Positions 46,217 to 60,400 of a DNA stretch of 64,000 bases are shown piece by piece. The notes beneath the pieces were generated by a model. The model saw only the letters and a program-made list of their open reading frames with translations, made no database searches and was not told the origin of the DNA. Source of the stretch: Neckera pumila. Its lineage: Eukaryota; Streptophyta; Bryopsida; Hypnales; Neckeraceae. The stretch lies in the NCBI GenBank assembly GCA_963969595.1, contig OZ018417.1, positions 23,128,501 to 23,192,500 of the forward strand, given 5' to 3'. Each line of letters begins with the position of its first letter. Within the stretch, counting starts at the first letter, position 1. The position numbers were made by a program, and so were the translations under genes.

Positions 46217-49200
46217 AAAAGATCATTATTTTATTTTAAATCAAATTTAGAGCAATTCGGGACAAATTGCTAAAATATATTGCAAAAGCGTCTTTTGTAA
46301 TGTGGTTATTAACAACTTCTACTGTAGAGAAGTCAACAACACCTCAGTGAGGACATGTCGACCAGCATTCTATGCAAACACATCAAAAGAATGCTAAAAG
46401 GGTTGGAAAAAAAAGCAATTATTTATCTTGTTTTGCTCATTTTGAAATCATCCAATTGCCACTTTGTAGCTTTGTGGTCTTTTAAGAGTTAACCTTTAAT
46501 TTTGAAACAACTTAATATGAATTGTATAAGAAGTTTTTTTGAGTGTTTGGACCATAATGTACCATGACCTATAAAACAACCTTTGTATTCAACTCAATAC
46601 TAATCTAGTGGAGGATATTTGTATTCTATGGTAAGCAAAGCTTTTTGTCACAATGCACTGAAAGGTAGTGTTTAGAAAAATTCAAAATTTGTCCACAATA
46701 AATGTTCATTGAACTTGAGGTGAACAACAATTTTAGGAGGAAGAAAGCCACCTACATACTGGATTAGGGCGTTTTTACACATTTATCTATAGGTGCTCCA
46801 AAAATGCAATCACAAATTGACAATTCTGTAACTTTGACACTTCTTTGTGAATTATAGGTTTTATGAAATTTGAGAATTAGAAATAATTGATTATGTATAG
46901 CCACTTACATTCCTAAATGAAGGAATATTTTTTTAATTTGATTCAATAATATAATGAAGGATCCTCAAATGCCTATGATTTGACAATTGAAAATAATAAA
47001 ATAAACTGAAAAAATGTAGAAATATTAGTGCATGACTTATTAGCTACTTATTTTTTGATGGCCAAAAAAAATTTTACTAGAAACTTTCCTTGATTTGACT
47101 TTGGCTACATGAAAATTTTAAAATATAGATAAAGTGGAATGGATAAAAATGCCAATTTCTTCTTCAAAAAATTAGAATGCCATATTTGAATGAATATTAC
47201 TAGTTAAAGAACATTTTATGGATGAACACACACGCACATATGGACGATCGTATCCATTTGTTTCCTTGCATACACAAATTGTAGGGTGCATGTCAATCTC
47301 TCAAGAGGGAGGAAGGAGGGGGGACGTTGCTTGTTGATTTACAAAAGTACAATACTAAAACAAATCTCATTGCAATGCAATACCATTAAAAAACTTTTTA
47401 ACCTGCAAGATTTCATTGGGAAGTGAGAAGTCATCAAGATTTAATAACAGCAAGCGGATGAAAAATTATGAAGGTGAAAATTTGACACTTTGTACTTAAT
47501 AAAGATACATGTTTAATAAGGTTTATCTTGTTTGCAATGTCAACATTGAGGATCATTGAGGTAGAATAGCCCAATGGAGTTAAAAGACCCCATAGTAGAC
47601 ACCTAGGAAATGATCCCATTCTGGATTTTTTCAATGAATGAGATTTGGGCTACAATCAAGGCCGTACTTGACAATATTGGAGTGATTAGTAACCTCATTA
47701 GGAACTTCTACATTGACTTTTTAGTGTAATTTCATTGTAGGAAGTGGATTTTTTAGGCCTTCTATGTTAAGAATTATTGAAATTACTTCAGGTGTGTAAG
47801 ATGAGCATTATGGATATAGGTTTTGTTGGTTTGTGGGTAGTCTAGAGACTCTATTGGACTATGATGGGTTGAACACTTCAATAATTCATAGCAAATTCAT
47901 ACTCTGTCAAAAAAATGTAACTTCAATTGTTAACGTTGTTTCTCACAATTGTCTTTATATGGGAAAAAAATTTAAAAAATTTCAACAATGGCAAGAAGGC
48001 AAACTCCAAGTTCTCATCACAATGGGCTATTTTGTTGTACACGACCTCCATACAAATCAAGGTTTAGAGTATAGATTTAGAGACGTATTTAGTACATAAG
48101 ATAGAGCCTCATAGTTTATGAGGCAATTAGATACTGCCTCTTTTAAGCTCATTGTCATTGTGACAAAATATTGTTTCTTGTAAAAAACAACATATAAAGC
48201 ATTTTACAAAGAAGTTGAGAGTACACAAGTTATTTTTCTATTGATTGTATAACTATTACATTCAATAATTTGGGAGGGGTACATGTGTAGGGGTATTCTT
48301 TGAAAAACAATTTAAAATTTCCATTATAGAAACGTTTCAATGCTAAAATCTTTGTAGCTCTCCTAATGTAATCTTTGCAAACGAACATGTTGGAATCCTA
48401 AATTCTAATCTCTTCAATAACTTCATCTTCAAAATACTTGCAAGCCGGTAGCATTCTTGATGCAACGCTTGCTCAAATAGCACAAAGGATTTTGAGAAAT
48501 GGAGCAAACTTAGAATCGGTTGCCCACGCATTGTCACCTACTTGGAGTTATAATACCAAACAACAAAGAGCCATCAGTTCTTTAGATATCAATATTAGAC
48601 AATGACCAGGAGATGTATACACAATACTAGACTAACGAACCTCAAATTCTAGAATTTCAAATGTAATTTTCATTCAAAAACAAAGAAACAATAAGGAAAA
48701 GCAAGGTGTTGTAAGCAAAAGTACAATACTAATTCAAACCTATCCTTCAAATGTATGCACTTCCCGTTGTCAACTAGCAATATTAAAATTGGCTAATTTG
48801 CACTCCGGATCTACCAAACCAAATCATGTGCAAAATGTACATGGTGAAATTTTTTTAGATAACTTAGATTTGAGCCAAGATCCACACTAATAATTCTATT
48901 TGTTGGTAGAAAGTGTGCATTCATTTGTGAGAAGGTACATCTTAAACTTGTTCACGGAGAGGTTTGGATGCACTATAGATAATTCCTAAAGGAAACTAAT
49001 CAACCAAAAGTTGTGAACAATTAAAGGTAAGGGAAATACGTGACCTAATGCAAGAAATCAATAGATGATAGGTTCATGTTTGTTATATTTAAAATCCAAG
49101 GTTAATGAACTTATCACATCAATTGTCAATGTCACACTTTATAATCTTTAATTTGATTTCCTTTTCCACCCTCCAAGATCTATTGCTTCTTATTCTTTAA

Positions 49201-51402
49201 TTTGAACTCTAACTTCATTCTTCACTATATTCTTGTCAGCTTCCATAGATACTTGGTCACTTTGATTTACTTCTTTATGCTCCAATTCCAATTGTGTTTT
49301 GGTTCCGACTACAAAGTCTTTGCACATTTGCTTTGGATAATTCTCTTTACAGCAAAATTTACATTTATCCCTATTTCTATAGGATCCACTCATAATGATA
49401 TCTTTCTAATTCAAAATAGTCAAACTATTGCATTATGCCAATTAATAAAATTTCAATTAATTCTCAAAGTGTAAACTACATTTCAAATTTCCAGTCCATA
49501 CACAATTAATAATTCCATTGAAATCAGCCATTGTAACACATTAACTCTCGATCACACAATAGACAATTTCTCCAAAAACTGAATCTATAGATCTAATGCT
49601 CAATCCATACACAACATAATCAATTGATTTATCTCCATCTTGGCATATTCTCAACAACCACCAAGTTCACAGACTATCGAAAATCAGCACATCCCTATCA
49701 ATATCAATAGATTCAAATCACATAGAATCAAACACACATACACACACCAATTGAATCTAGTCAAGCCATCACAGTGATATACCATTGCCGTTCAATTCAA
49801 CATTATATTACCACATTGATTTTACAATTGTTTCCACTCCCTTCACAATCTCACTCCGTAATATCAATTGATCCAGCACAACCACCACAGACACTAGCAC
49901 AATAGAATAATCGCACACTCATTGTCCACCGCACAAAAATACACAAACTCACAACTATCGATCACACACTGCCGGCCTCACCCGTAGGAGCTCTGAACAC
50001 TCTTCCAAACTAGCGCTGCACTCTCACAATAGTTCTTTTTTACCCTCTTCAGCCGATTGGTTGAGTAACCGTATCTATAGTTGCAACCCATTCATCCCAA
50101 GCTATTCATCTATTGATAACATCCTCTAATAAAAATCTATTGTAACCAGTAATATCAACACATTAACCTCTCAAGTACTATAGATCTATGAAAATGGAAG
50201 AACTTAACCAAAATTTTCTATTATGCGTACATTATCTATAGATTCTATGACTACAGACTCCTACCTTGCCTACCTCACAAGGTGGACATGCTAGACTTGT
50301 GTGAGGGAATTTTACAATTGTACAAATATTTTGTAGCAATTGTTGAGAATTTTGTAGTTCATATCTCTTTTGAAGATAACATGCTAGGAAAAGTGAGGAT
50401 GACAAACTCATGTGGGCTTTAGAGTGAGTGAAGAGGAGAACAAATACGGCCCAATGAAAGTTGAAACAATGATCCATAAGAACTAGAGAACAAGGGCACA
50501 ACTCTAAGGCGGATTTGTAGTTCGGCAAGGATGAAATCCAACTTATTCCTAAAGAATTTCACCAACTACAAAAGATGGGCTCCTATTGAATATGAAGGGC
50601 TACATACTCTACCGCCTTCAATAGCCCTTGGTCCCAGATAGAGAGAGACTCACAGATGCACAGGGGTATCGGAGTCCCTTCTGGAAAGCCAAAATTGTTG
50701 GGAGCCAAATGAATCTCAATTGCGCACTTCTCAAAAAAAAGTGCCAAGGTAGATGGAGGCCAAAGGTGCGCTGCTCCAGTTTACGACTTCCCTTAAACTT
50801 CAAAGCAACTACAAACAGTTACGCCACTGTCATTCAGTTGAGAATGTGAGTCCATCCTCACTGACATACCCACAACAAGGGATTTGGATTTTGTGCATAC
50901 AGAAAAGGGGCTTCAACACCTGCAGCAGTATAAGTGACAATCAGGTAATTTGTGAGCGCAAGGCAACACATACAATGCACCGGATTTTTGCATTGTCACG
51001 TAGCCTCATACATAGGGGAGGAGGCAAGGTAGGAAAAGGTAGAGGGCATGGGAACAAACCTCTTATAAATGTTTACAATACTAACTTCTTTGTGAGCTAA
51101 TGAAGTGAAATGGAAAGGGATTCATATCTATTTTAGGGGGGGTATACAATTGAAAAATGGTTTATGATTAGAGGATCTAGGTATCCCTACATAGCACGCT
51201 GATTGCCCTGTTGCAATAAAGAATCTCCTTGAAAAGCTAAATTATGTGCCAAGCATTTCCATGTCAAAGTCTATTGGAGACGGGGTGGGTGGGGGTGGGG
51301 GGGTAAAGGCACCAAGTCAAAAAAAGGAGGTTTAGAGACATACATGCAGGGAAGCTCACTTGTTTCTATATGACATTAATTATCTAATCTCCTTGGAAAA
51401 AA
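46217..51402. other. Intergenic sequence, no gene seen
   Basis: 46.2-49.1 kb is AT-rich. A small 'cttttaagagttaa' end-like motif is at about 46480. 49.5-50.1 kb is C/A-rich on the + strand ('cacacatacacacacc', 'atcgatcacaca'), without frames. 50.2-51.1 kb has mixed composition with overlapping short frames on both strands and no recognised family. The minus frame at 49190-49393 has three clustered Cys (CKFCCKENY), too little for a zinc knuckle. Confidence 0.45.
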
Positions 51403-51790
51403 ACCCAATAGAAAGCACAAGTAAGCTAGCGGGAGTCTATGGGAGGGGGGATGCGCCATAAAAAAAGGGAATTGAAAAAAAAGAGGGTAATCCCAGGTTT
51501 AGGGAATGTGGAGTACAAACTTTGAAGTGTTCCAATGATTTTCTAATTTCCTTTAAAAAAATATTGGGAGAAAGCACAAGGAAGGAATGAGTCTAGGGGG
51601 GGGGGGCCAAAAAAAAAGGGAATTGAAAAAAGGAGGGTAATCCCAGGTTTAGAGAATGTGGAGCACAAACTTTGAAGTATTCCAATAATTTTCTAATCTC
51701 CTTTAAAAAAGTACCGGGAGAAAGCACAAGGAAGGAAGGAGTCTATGGGAGAGGAGGTGGGCCAAAAAAAAAAGGGAATTCAAAAAAAGG
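51403..51790. repeat. Tandem repeat, about 150-156-bp unit
   Basis: About 2.5 units. The phrase 'gagtcta(t)ggg' recurs at about 51433, 51589 and 51739 (spacing 156 and 150). Each is followed by 'ccaaaaaaaaagggaattgaaaaa', 'ggtaatcccaggttta', 'caaactttgaagt(g/a)ttcca' and 'gggagaaagcacaag' blocks (partly lost in the last unit). No frame is shared between units. Confidence 0.85.
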
Positions 51791-53015
51791 AAACAAAACG
51801 CTTACTATTTATATGAAGGTTTTGATGGGAAAACTCACCGCCAAAAAAATGGAGATGCTGCATGATTAATTCCACTTAGTGTTGTCATTCACCCTCATTG
51901 TTGCTATGCGCAACATGAACTTTGTGGAATTCACCTTCTAAGAGACTCCTGTTCCGAAAACATGAAAACAATTAGTCATCTGAATCATTGGGCTCCCTCT
52001 CTAACAAGCCCACCACTTACCCAACTTATACAGGAACCAAAAATTCAGGAGGTTGAGAGGGTCCAAAAAATTGGAAAGGTACATGTTTTGGCAAGTTATA
52101 ACAGAAGCTAATGTACATGAAGATGGAGCACTCTCACATTTCACACTCATTTCCGTGCTGAAGGTAGGTAGGTGCTGAACACCGTGATTGTTTCATGGGA
52201 ATTGTTATGAACAAAGGAATGTATGATGGCTAATGCTTCTTCTTTAGAGCAATGACCATGGCTACTCAGTGGAGTGTAAAGAAGATAGGAAGTGAATTAG
52301 GTGCAACACCTATACTTTAATTGCTGACATCAATTCCATTAAAAGCTCGCTTGACAGTCTTATTGGATAACTCACATTAGAATTTCAGAGTAGTCTTGAA
52401 ACCGAGGGTTCCATCATGGCAGTCTCAAGAAACAACACTACGCAACTGCGCTGCAATTGTCATGAGTGAATACGTAGTCATCTGACTAAGAAGTGACTTG
52501 CTGGAGTCATTTAGAAGTTACAAGAGCGCTTGACCACGTTTGTGTCTTCTCCGACAACATGACACCAAGGACTTGCATGATGGCGACCTTAGTTACTTGT
52601 CGAAGACGGCCTGAACAGTGTTAGGCCTACAAATTGTCCCAATCTTCTAATCATTGGATTGTCATGTACCACATGGATTGCACAATCAGTGGAAAATCGC
52701 CACAGCCGAAGTAGTCTAGTCTGATGGTAATTCCCAGTAACTCCGCGATTTGCCAATTTATTGCCAGCCGCCAAATCCAAGCTGGTCAATCATGCCCACT
52801 ACTTCTCTTTTATGAATGCATTCTACCAAACGCACCTTGGATCAAAAGAGGAGGCAGCAGACCGTGGTACTTCTTTCACTTGCTTCGCTCTTGAGAGGCG
52901 ACGCTGCATTGTTCTTCATGAATGCGTGACCGCCTTCCTTGCAAAATTGGGTGAGAACCGGAGGCGCGCAGCGTGCTGCTAGAGTTGTGCTTGCTTTCCC
53001 CAAAGATCCTCTACT
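51791..53015. other. Left flank of the large transposon
   Basis: From about 52400 the sequence fills with 'agtca', 'gaagtgac' and 'gtcg' words like those in the transposon introns, so the element probably begins before its first exon. No terminal inverted repeat was identified. The 73-codon frame at 52761-52982 is unassigned. Confidence 0.4.
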
Positions 53016-56000
53016 ATGACAAATAAGGAAGAAACGGAAGATGGACTCTCCAGCGTCAAGCCTGCCACATCCTCGGGGTGAGTACGAGCTACTCAGAGAC
53101 GCGTGGGTTGCAGAGAACAAAAAGAGATTGGACTCCGTTCTTCTCGCAAAAAAAGCACTGTGAATTATTTTCTGCTGCAATTATTGTTGTCCTGTCTTTA
53201 GAAGTTTGTGCCATCTTCATGCTGCATTGCCATGCATGGGCCCACGACTTGGCGTCCCGAAGTTGGAAATATTGTTTACCTGTTCTAATGCACGTTCCTT
53301 TGAGAAGTTCAGCCCATTGTTGAATTTTAGGCGTGATTGTTTTTCTTCTTGACGTCTATCGCTGAGCTCCTTCATTCATTACGTTCACGCACTGCAGTAG
53401 GGTTTACAATGCAGTTTGTATTTTAAAATTGCGCTAGAGTGCAAGTCCCAATTCACGCAGTCACGTGGGAATTGTTTCAAAGTGGAACTGGAAGCTTCAT
53501 TTCCCCTGAGCGACTGCTTATCAGTCACTTGAGAGTCGTTTTCCATTGTTTCTACGTGTGGTCGCCACTTGAGTGCAGTGTATACCGGATGTGAGTGGAT
53601 TTATGGCCACGTGGAGCACCTTGCGCCTTCCATTCTCATTTGGCCTATGGAAATCATAAGCTTTGCCTTCTTGTTTTGCTGCAATTGCGCTGCCTTGCGA
53701 GAGCCATTGCCAATACTTTGAGCGATCGTCCCTCACTGTTTTCTCTCCTTGCTATTGTCCCTCATTCTTGCCGCTGGGAACTCTTCGTCATAGGGATCAG
53801 GAGATTGCGCCAACAAAGAAGCCGGAGAAGGCTAAAACTGCACAAGGAAGTAGTGAGGGACTACGGAGGAGTGCGAGGCAAATCGGGCTCTGAGGACAAA
53901 ATGGATGGAGGAAGCGCACATCTCGTCAGTGCGAAGAAGAAGTTGCGAGCGCCGTCGGGATGACAAGTGAGCGCGACTCTTCCTCCGAGGCCACGGAGTC
54001 CAATTTGGAGGCAATCGCAGCAGATATGATGAATTTAGCACTTGCTTGTAACCATGTTTGACAGCAATTGGAGGGAGAGGCAGCTGGCGCAAGTAATTAG
54101 CCATACCCCGTGATTGCTCTAGGATTAGGGTTTTGTGGACCCGGCTTTCTAGGCGTTTGTGTGGTTCTTTAGTTTTTGGAAAGTAGATTGTCGCCGCCAT
54201 GTTGTATGTTTCCATGAAGTCAGTGCGCTTTTGTTAGAACGCAATGGTTTAGGATGACATTTTGTAGAGGTTGAATTAACTTCGCTGATGTTGTCGTTGT
54301 AGAGAACAAAGAACCACTGTTTGACTCCAGCAACAATGACTTGGAGGTTGAGGAGCTATTGGTGGACCGGCGGAAGAAGCGCAAATCGGATCTTTGCGCA
54401 AGATTGCCAGTGACAGTGCAAGGAGTGGTCAATCCTCCAATGCAACCACAGCCACGCCTCCGGGTCCTTACCTGCCTCGCTAGTTGTGGATGCCCGGCAA
54501 GTGGATGCCGCAGCAGCCCAACCAGGCCCCGACTCCTTGGCAGCAAGTGGCGTGGGAAGTGGCGTGACGGCCCGAGCTGTGCGAAGGAAGAAGCGCACTA
54601 CGTACAAGCTGGGGAGTCAAGAGCGTTCCACGACTTCCACCAAGCTGAATTTTGTGGAAGTACAAGGCGGTGGTGATGTAGATGCCGGGTGTGAGGGAAA
54701 GAATGCTTGGGACAAGGCGATCAGGAAATTCACACCAAAAATCTTAGATATGAGTGTGGTGGAATGGTCAAAACACAAGCCTCACATGCTGCTTAAACTA
54801 CGGGAAGCATTGGATAACAAATTTGAGTATGTGGGTAATCCGTTAAGCATGGCTGGGTTCCATAGTGCAGTCACAAGGTACATGAAAGGGAAAGAGATCT
54901 CGCTTAAAAATGCGGTACAATCAGGGCCACAGAGAGACTCCTATGCACATAACTGACGATGCCCATTGGAAACGCTTGATTGCCTACTGGGATATCGATG
55001 GTCAAAAAGTGAAGTCCCAGATGATGAGTGCCGCACGCCATAGTGTGAAGCATTGCAGTATTGTAGGGCAGAAAGTGAAAGCAGGCGTGGAAGTGCAAGT
55101 AGTAAGCATCCACAGTTGAATTGTGCTTGTGTCCAATTTGTCCGTCTTGTAGTCTTATCTTGTCTTCTCCCTCCCCACTTGTTTCAATCAGGTAATGTGG
55201 CCCCATCGTCCTCAGTATTGCTGTGTTGTTTGCAGAAAGAAGGGAGGTCAACCAGTCCGGGGATCATTGAACTGGCGAAGGGCATGCAGGCAGGTGCTGG
55301 TGGCACTTCAGATCCTCCAGTAAGTTTTCTCAGCATGTATGCATTTGTTGCATGCTTTCCCTGATTTCTTTGTTGTGCCTGTGTTGGAATGGCTTGGGCT
55401 GGGTCCGTGCCAATTTTAAAAAGAGGAGGTTGGTCTATGTTAGAAAAGGAATTGGTTTCGATTTTTTCATAGCAGAATTTCTATGCATGATCCCTTTTAA
55501 GACTTCGTCTGACTGTAGTTTTCATGGAAAAAGCACATGGCCAAGTCACCGAATGGGATTTCTTGATTATATGTAACAACCTACACTCCTTTCAGTAATG
55601 ACCGATTTGGTTTGAAATGTATAGAAATTGTTGGTAGTCCATTACACTTAAATTGATCTTCTGAGCTTAAAGCACTAGGTTGTACTTTGAAGCCTAGAAA
55701 TTGCAATGGAGGAGTCTGTCTGGTCTGACTTCTTTAAACTGCTTCGCTACTTGTATCTTGCAATCATTGTATGATTCCCACTCAAAGTTGACATGGATGA
55801 TAGCAATAGGGGCAAATTCGCCTTGTTTGTGCTGACCCAAGAACTGTTGAACACAGTCGCAAGTGAGGAAGCAATGACAACATTAGTGGAGTCATCTAGC
55901 AGTCGCGTTGTAGTGACCAAAGGCCATAGAGTCATCTCTCAGTCGCACTCAAGTGCCCTAGAAGTTGTATTGAAGTCGCGCTCAAGGGTCTTAATTCCTA

Positions 56001-57453
56001 CTTGTAGCCAGTCGTACCCAGTATTTGCTTGGCCAATTCATATGTAAATCAGTGCATCTTCTGTGGTTTAGGGTCTGCGCAGATTGGGGCGTATGGTGAC
56101 TCATTTTTGAGGGCAGAGATGGCTGCTTTGAAACAGGATGTGCAGGTTCAATTCAACCAAGTAATGGCAACAAACAACGTGCAATCGCTTGCAATAGAAG
56201 ACCTTTGCTTGATGGTTAAGGCTTTTATGAGGAAGTCCAATTCTGCCGACAAGGACAGCCCTTCCATAACTCAGTCGGACCTAGAGAACCAGAACTGTGG
56301 TGGCGTGCTTGGGGTGGATCCTGCCGGTGTGCTTTCCAATTCCCGGCGAAAGGTAATGTCCTTGGATACTCTCTTAGAGCTGCCTATAGGGGGAGCGTCA
56401 GAGAAGAGTGGGGCGCAAGTTGGAGCAAGACAAACGTGCGATGGCAATGTCACCGCCACTATGGCGCAAGTGACACTCTCCTCCGACACAGAGTTGTCTT
56501 TGAAAGACACCCTAGGACGGCCCTCTCTTGAGTTAGTGCCGCAGTGGCATGTGAGTCCTTGGGAATCCCCAAAGCGCCTGCTAGCGCCGCCCATTGTCAT
56601 TCACGATGCCATCCTCGAAACCCAAGAGCCAACAATTGAAGAGAATGTCGCATGTCCAAATGAGGCAAAGAAAGGTGGCCACGCCCCTGACACAGTAGGC
56701 ACAAGCGGGACCTCCCAGGAAGGTGCAATATCGGAACCGCCGGCTTCAAACATGGAGGAAGTTGAACAAGTCCCGCCCATTGCAATACCCCTGCAAGTGG
56801 CAAAGACACCGATGGGCCCAATTGTGGCGGAATTAGTTAGAGTGGAGGTCCCACCTACAGCGTCCGAGGAAGTCGCAGCAAAGGCCGGACCCGTTGCTTT
56901 GCAGACTGGGCAAAAGAAGGGGCGGAGAGCGCCCAAGCCTCCTAGCAAGGTAAACCCCCCAATTGACGTCCCTACTTGACACAGTAGGCACAAGCGGGAC
57001 CTCCCAGGAAGGTGCAATAGCGGAACCGCCGGCTTCAAACATGGAGGAAGTTGAACAAGTCCCGCCCATCGCAATACCCCTGCAGGTGGCAAAGACACCG
57101 ATGGGCCCAGTTGTGGCGGAATTAGCTAGAGTAGAGGTCCCACCTATAGCGTCCGAGGAAGTCGCAGCAGAGGCTGGACCCGTTGCTTTGCAGACTGGGC
57201 AAAAGAAGGGGCAGAGAGCGCCCAAGCCTCCTAGCAAGGTAAACCCCCCAATTGACGTCCCTACTTGTACGTCAAATGAGGAGGGTCCAGGCTTGTCAAT
57301 TCCCAACATTCGCTCACGCCAAATCAAAATCCACTCCAAATTAATAGTGTTTAATGTCCATGGCACCCTATTGGACTGTAGTTTGTTAGATATAATAAAC
57401 CGGCACCATCAAATTGTAGAACCACCAAAACTGATTCTCGCCAAGTTGTGTTG
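53016..57453 (+). pseudogene. Transposon gene, 5' part: Transposase_24-like region and start of HAD phosphatase
   Basis: A multi-exon model on the + strand. E1 53016-53077 (MTNKEETEDG... | gtgagt). E2 53794-54047, whose frame (KKPEKAKTAQGSSEGLRRS) runs through one TGA at 53891-53893. E3 about 54299-55110, with two frame changes, encodes FTPKILDMSVVEWSKHKPHM and DDAHWKRLIAYWDIDGQKVK, a pattern like the Transposase_24 (Ptta/En/Spm) domain. E4 55236-55319 encodes EGRSTSPGIIELAKGMQ, also typical of that family. E5 from 56072 encodes a coiled stretch (RAEMAALKQDVQVQFNQVMA), a Pro/Val-rich spacer containing the 289-bp duplication, and then KLIVFNVHGTLLDCSLLD. The last is motif I of an FCP1/NLI-type HAD phosphatase with its first Asp changed to Asn. 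The frame is cut at 57453 by the inserted segment. Decayed and not functional as it stands. Confidence 0.7.
56688..57265 (+). repeat. Direct tandem duplication, 289-bp unit
   Basis: 56688-56976 and 56977-57265 are near-identical, both starting 'tgacacagtaggcacaagcg' and ending 'gacgtccctact'. Because 289 is not a multiple of three, the duplication throws the reading frame: the first copy runs into a TGA at its junction and the second is read in another frame. The few differences between the units suggest a recent event. Confidence 0.92.
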
Positions 57454-60400
57454 AGGCCTTGGCTCAAACCTTTGTTGTCAAGATGTTTTTTGAACTCTGC
57501 AATAGCTTTCTGGAACAGTGTTGTAGCACAAGAAAGTAAAAATCCCTCCAGTAGACGTTCTAATGTGTGAAAAACATCTTTAGGATGACTCGGATATCGT
57601 TCCCTCAGAGATCTAGTTTGGACTTCTATAGTGATGACCGGAACTGGATGCGGAAGTCACAACAACCATAAGCGAACCGGATTCTAGAACGAAAAGCTTA
57701 ATATTCCTAAGTGATTGCTTCCCATTTGATTGGACTATCCCACGCTAGTCCTAATCCGCTCAACAACAACAAGGCAGTGTCTCAACAATATACCGCTCCC
57801 TTTCTCACTAATACAACTCTGATCCTAGGACTCAAAACCGGAACCGGAAGGAATGTCGTTACCCTGTTCCTCTTCCTGTTTCCGCTTCTGGATCCTCAAA
57901 TTTAGTAACCGGTTAGAAGTTTAGCTCTATATTAGAGGGTTCCGAATATTGTAATTAGAGAAGGCTGCGTGAATTTCTACCTTTCAATATTTAGGGTGAT
58001 AGAAGTTTCACTACAAAGAAGAAAAATAACAAAAGACAAAAAGAAATAGGACTTTAGTTTCTCCTCACAACTAACCCAGAAGCTTAATCCGGATCAGAAG
58101 GTCACTCAAGAAACTTTTACCATCCTCACACTACTACAATGACAGATTCTCCTGACCCAAGCTCTTAGACAGAGATGCTACTCTCAGAAACCGGATACAG
58201 GAAACATCCGGGGGCACTCATCTTCTTCCAAAACCTGCAAACACAACTACCCGCACGAAGTAATGGTTCTAGCATTATGGGCATACCAACCCAGCATCGA
58301 GACTTTTCAGACCAACACTTAGGATGTGGAAATCAAAATACTTTACAATGGAAAATGAAAAAAAACACAAGTGTAAGATAAAATTATCCTATCAAGTCCG
58401 GGATTGAAACTAACTTCAACCCTCTAAATACCAAACCAAGGGAAACCCAAAAAAAGGCCCCATGAAAATCCTAACTACAAACCAGAGAATGACATGCGTC
58501 ATTCCCCCAATCTCAAAATCCTTACTAGTAGTGTTGACTTTCTAACAGCTGGCCCTTTCCACAAAAGCGGATCTCAGATTCAGAAAAATTGGATCCAGTT
58601 GTCCAGGTGCATGCAACTAGAAAGCTACTTTCTAATACTTTAACTTTCCTCTGCGTAACTGAACTCCACCTATCTTTTACTTTCCTAATGTAAACTTAAC
58701 TGGACTCTACTTTTACTTTCCACCTACCAAAAATTGAAGTTCCACTAACTCCCTAATTCAACTTTTAAAAACTTTCTACCTACTTCTTCTGCTGCTTGGA
58801 TGGCGTTGGTATAGTCTTAACCACTCCCTCCCTTGCTGGCTGCGGTCTACCGCCAGTAGACTTAGAAGCTTTCCCCTTTGGGGGAGTTGGAGGTTTACCT
58901 TTCTCCTTTTCACGCGCAGGTTCTGGTTCTAGTTCAGATTCTTCTTCTCCTTCCTCGGATTCTTCTCCTGATTTGGACTGGCTCTCCTCTTTCTCGTGAT
59001 CTCTGGCAATTCACCCTCTTCAGATTCAACCTCAATCGTGGGTGACGCATGCCTATCCCTCTTTGATGTTGATTTCCGTTGTTTTGCTGCTGGCTTGTCT
59101 GACCGACCGGAAAAGGTGCTCTGTGGAGTACCCTGATCTGGTTCTGCAAATTTACTCTGACTGTGGGTCTGAGATCCTAGTGAAAACCCTTTTCCGGTTG
59201 CCGTGTCAATCTTCAACTTGGAGCGGCTAACTGGTGTGGTCTTCTTTTCCGGTTCTCCCTTCGACTTTTGGTCAACTAAACTCTTTGACGGTGTTGCCTT
59301 GCTCAGAGTTTCCTCCTTCACCTTTTCTTTTGCCTTCACCGGTTCCGGTTCCAAGTGGAAGCCCGCATTTTCCATGACTTCTCTCAACTCAAATAAAGTA
59401 TGCTCCATCTTCTCATGATAGGACACCAAGACTGAAACAACCTTGGCTCCCATCTGAGATCCCTCCTTGAGAACTCCAGCCTCAAAAAGTTTGGCTTTGT
59501 TAATTACATTGCCTGAATTCCCAACAAACTTTCGGATCTGGTTAAGAGTGTCTAAGGTTTCAATTGAGAGTTATCTACCCTCACTCTTAGACTTTTTTTC
59601 TATCTCTTTCTTCAAATCCTTTATTTGACCGATTAGGCTAGCTATCCAGTTTTTTGACTTCCAAGTCACCTCCTTATCACTCGTTATTTTCTCTTGGATG
59701 CCCTTTAGTTCACTTATAATCACCCCAAGAGGGTCAGTTGACTTTATCCAAACCGGATCCTTACTAGTCCCCTCTCCAGCTACTTCCTTGCTTTTTGGGG
59801 GGGGTCCTCCGATTCTTCTTCCAATTCTGACTTCTCTATTGACACCTCTCTCTGCTCTTTCAATTTCGGACTAATGTCATGTTGTAACATCACGTCCGCA
59901 GACTTGTACTTGGTTACTTCCTTCCCTCTTAGTAACTCATTGTGCTCATAGAGGTGGAAGAGAAAGGGAGATAAACCGGAAGGTCTGGACTTGCCTACAA
60001 TTGAGACCATTTTGCTCACAACTTTCTTCAATATTAAACTCCAACTCACTTTCCTCCTTCTAGTTAGCGCTCCAAAAATCGTTTTTGCTATTGTAATGGT
60101 GGCCTGGGTAGGACGCTCCGGATTCAAAATCAGAACTAAAAACTCCAACACTCTCCTATGCCTTAAGTTTGTACAATCTGCCATGGCATATCCATCTTTG
60201 GGGTGGACAGGGTTGCAAAACTTACCACTATCAAACTTGTGCTACCGTCCAACTACTCCTTCCCCTTCCTTGGAAAAATTGTACACCTCGTTTTACGTCT
60301 CTGGAGTCCATCCGATTGGCTACGTCCGGATTGTGTGATGCCACTTGCTTGACTGCTTTGTGAGCAGCTCCCCAACAATTGACTTGTTCTTCAGGTTCCA

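Noticed and set aside
56271..57366. Minus-strand frames of 109-177 codons over the transposon spacer
   Set aside because: They are shadows of the + strand frame; the coding order of the transposon protein supports the + strand.
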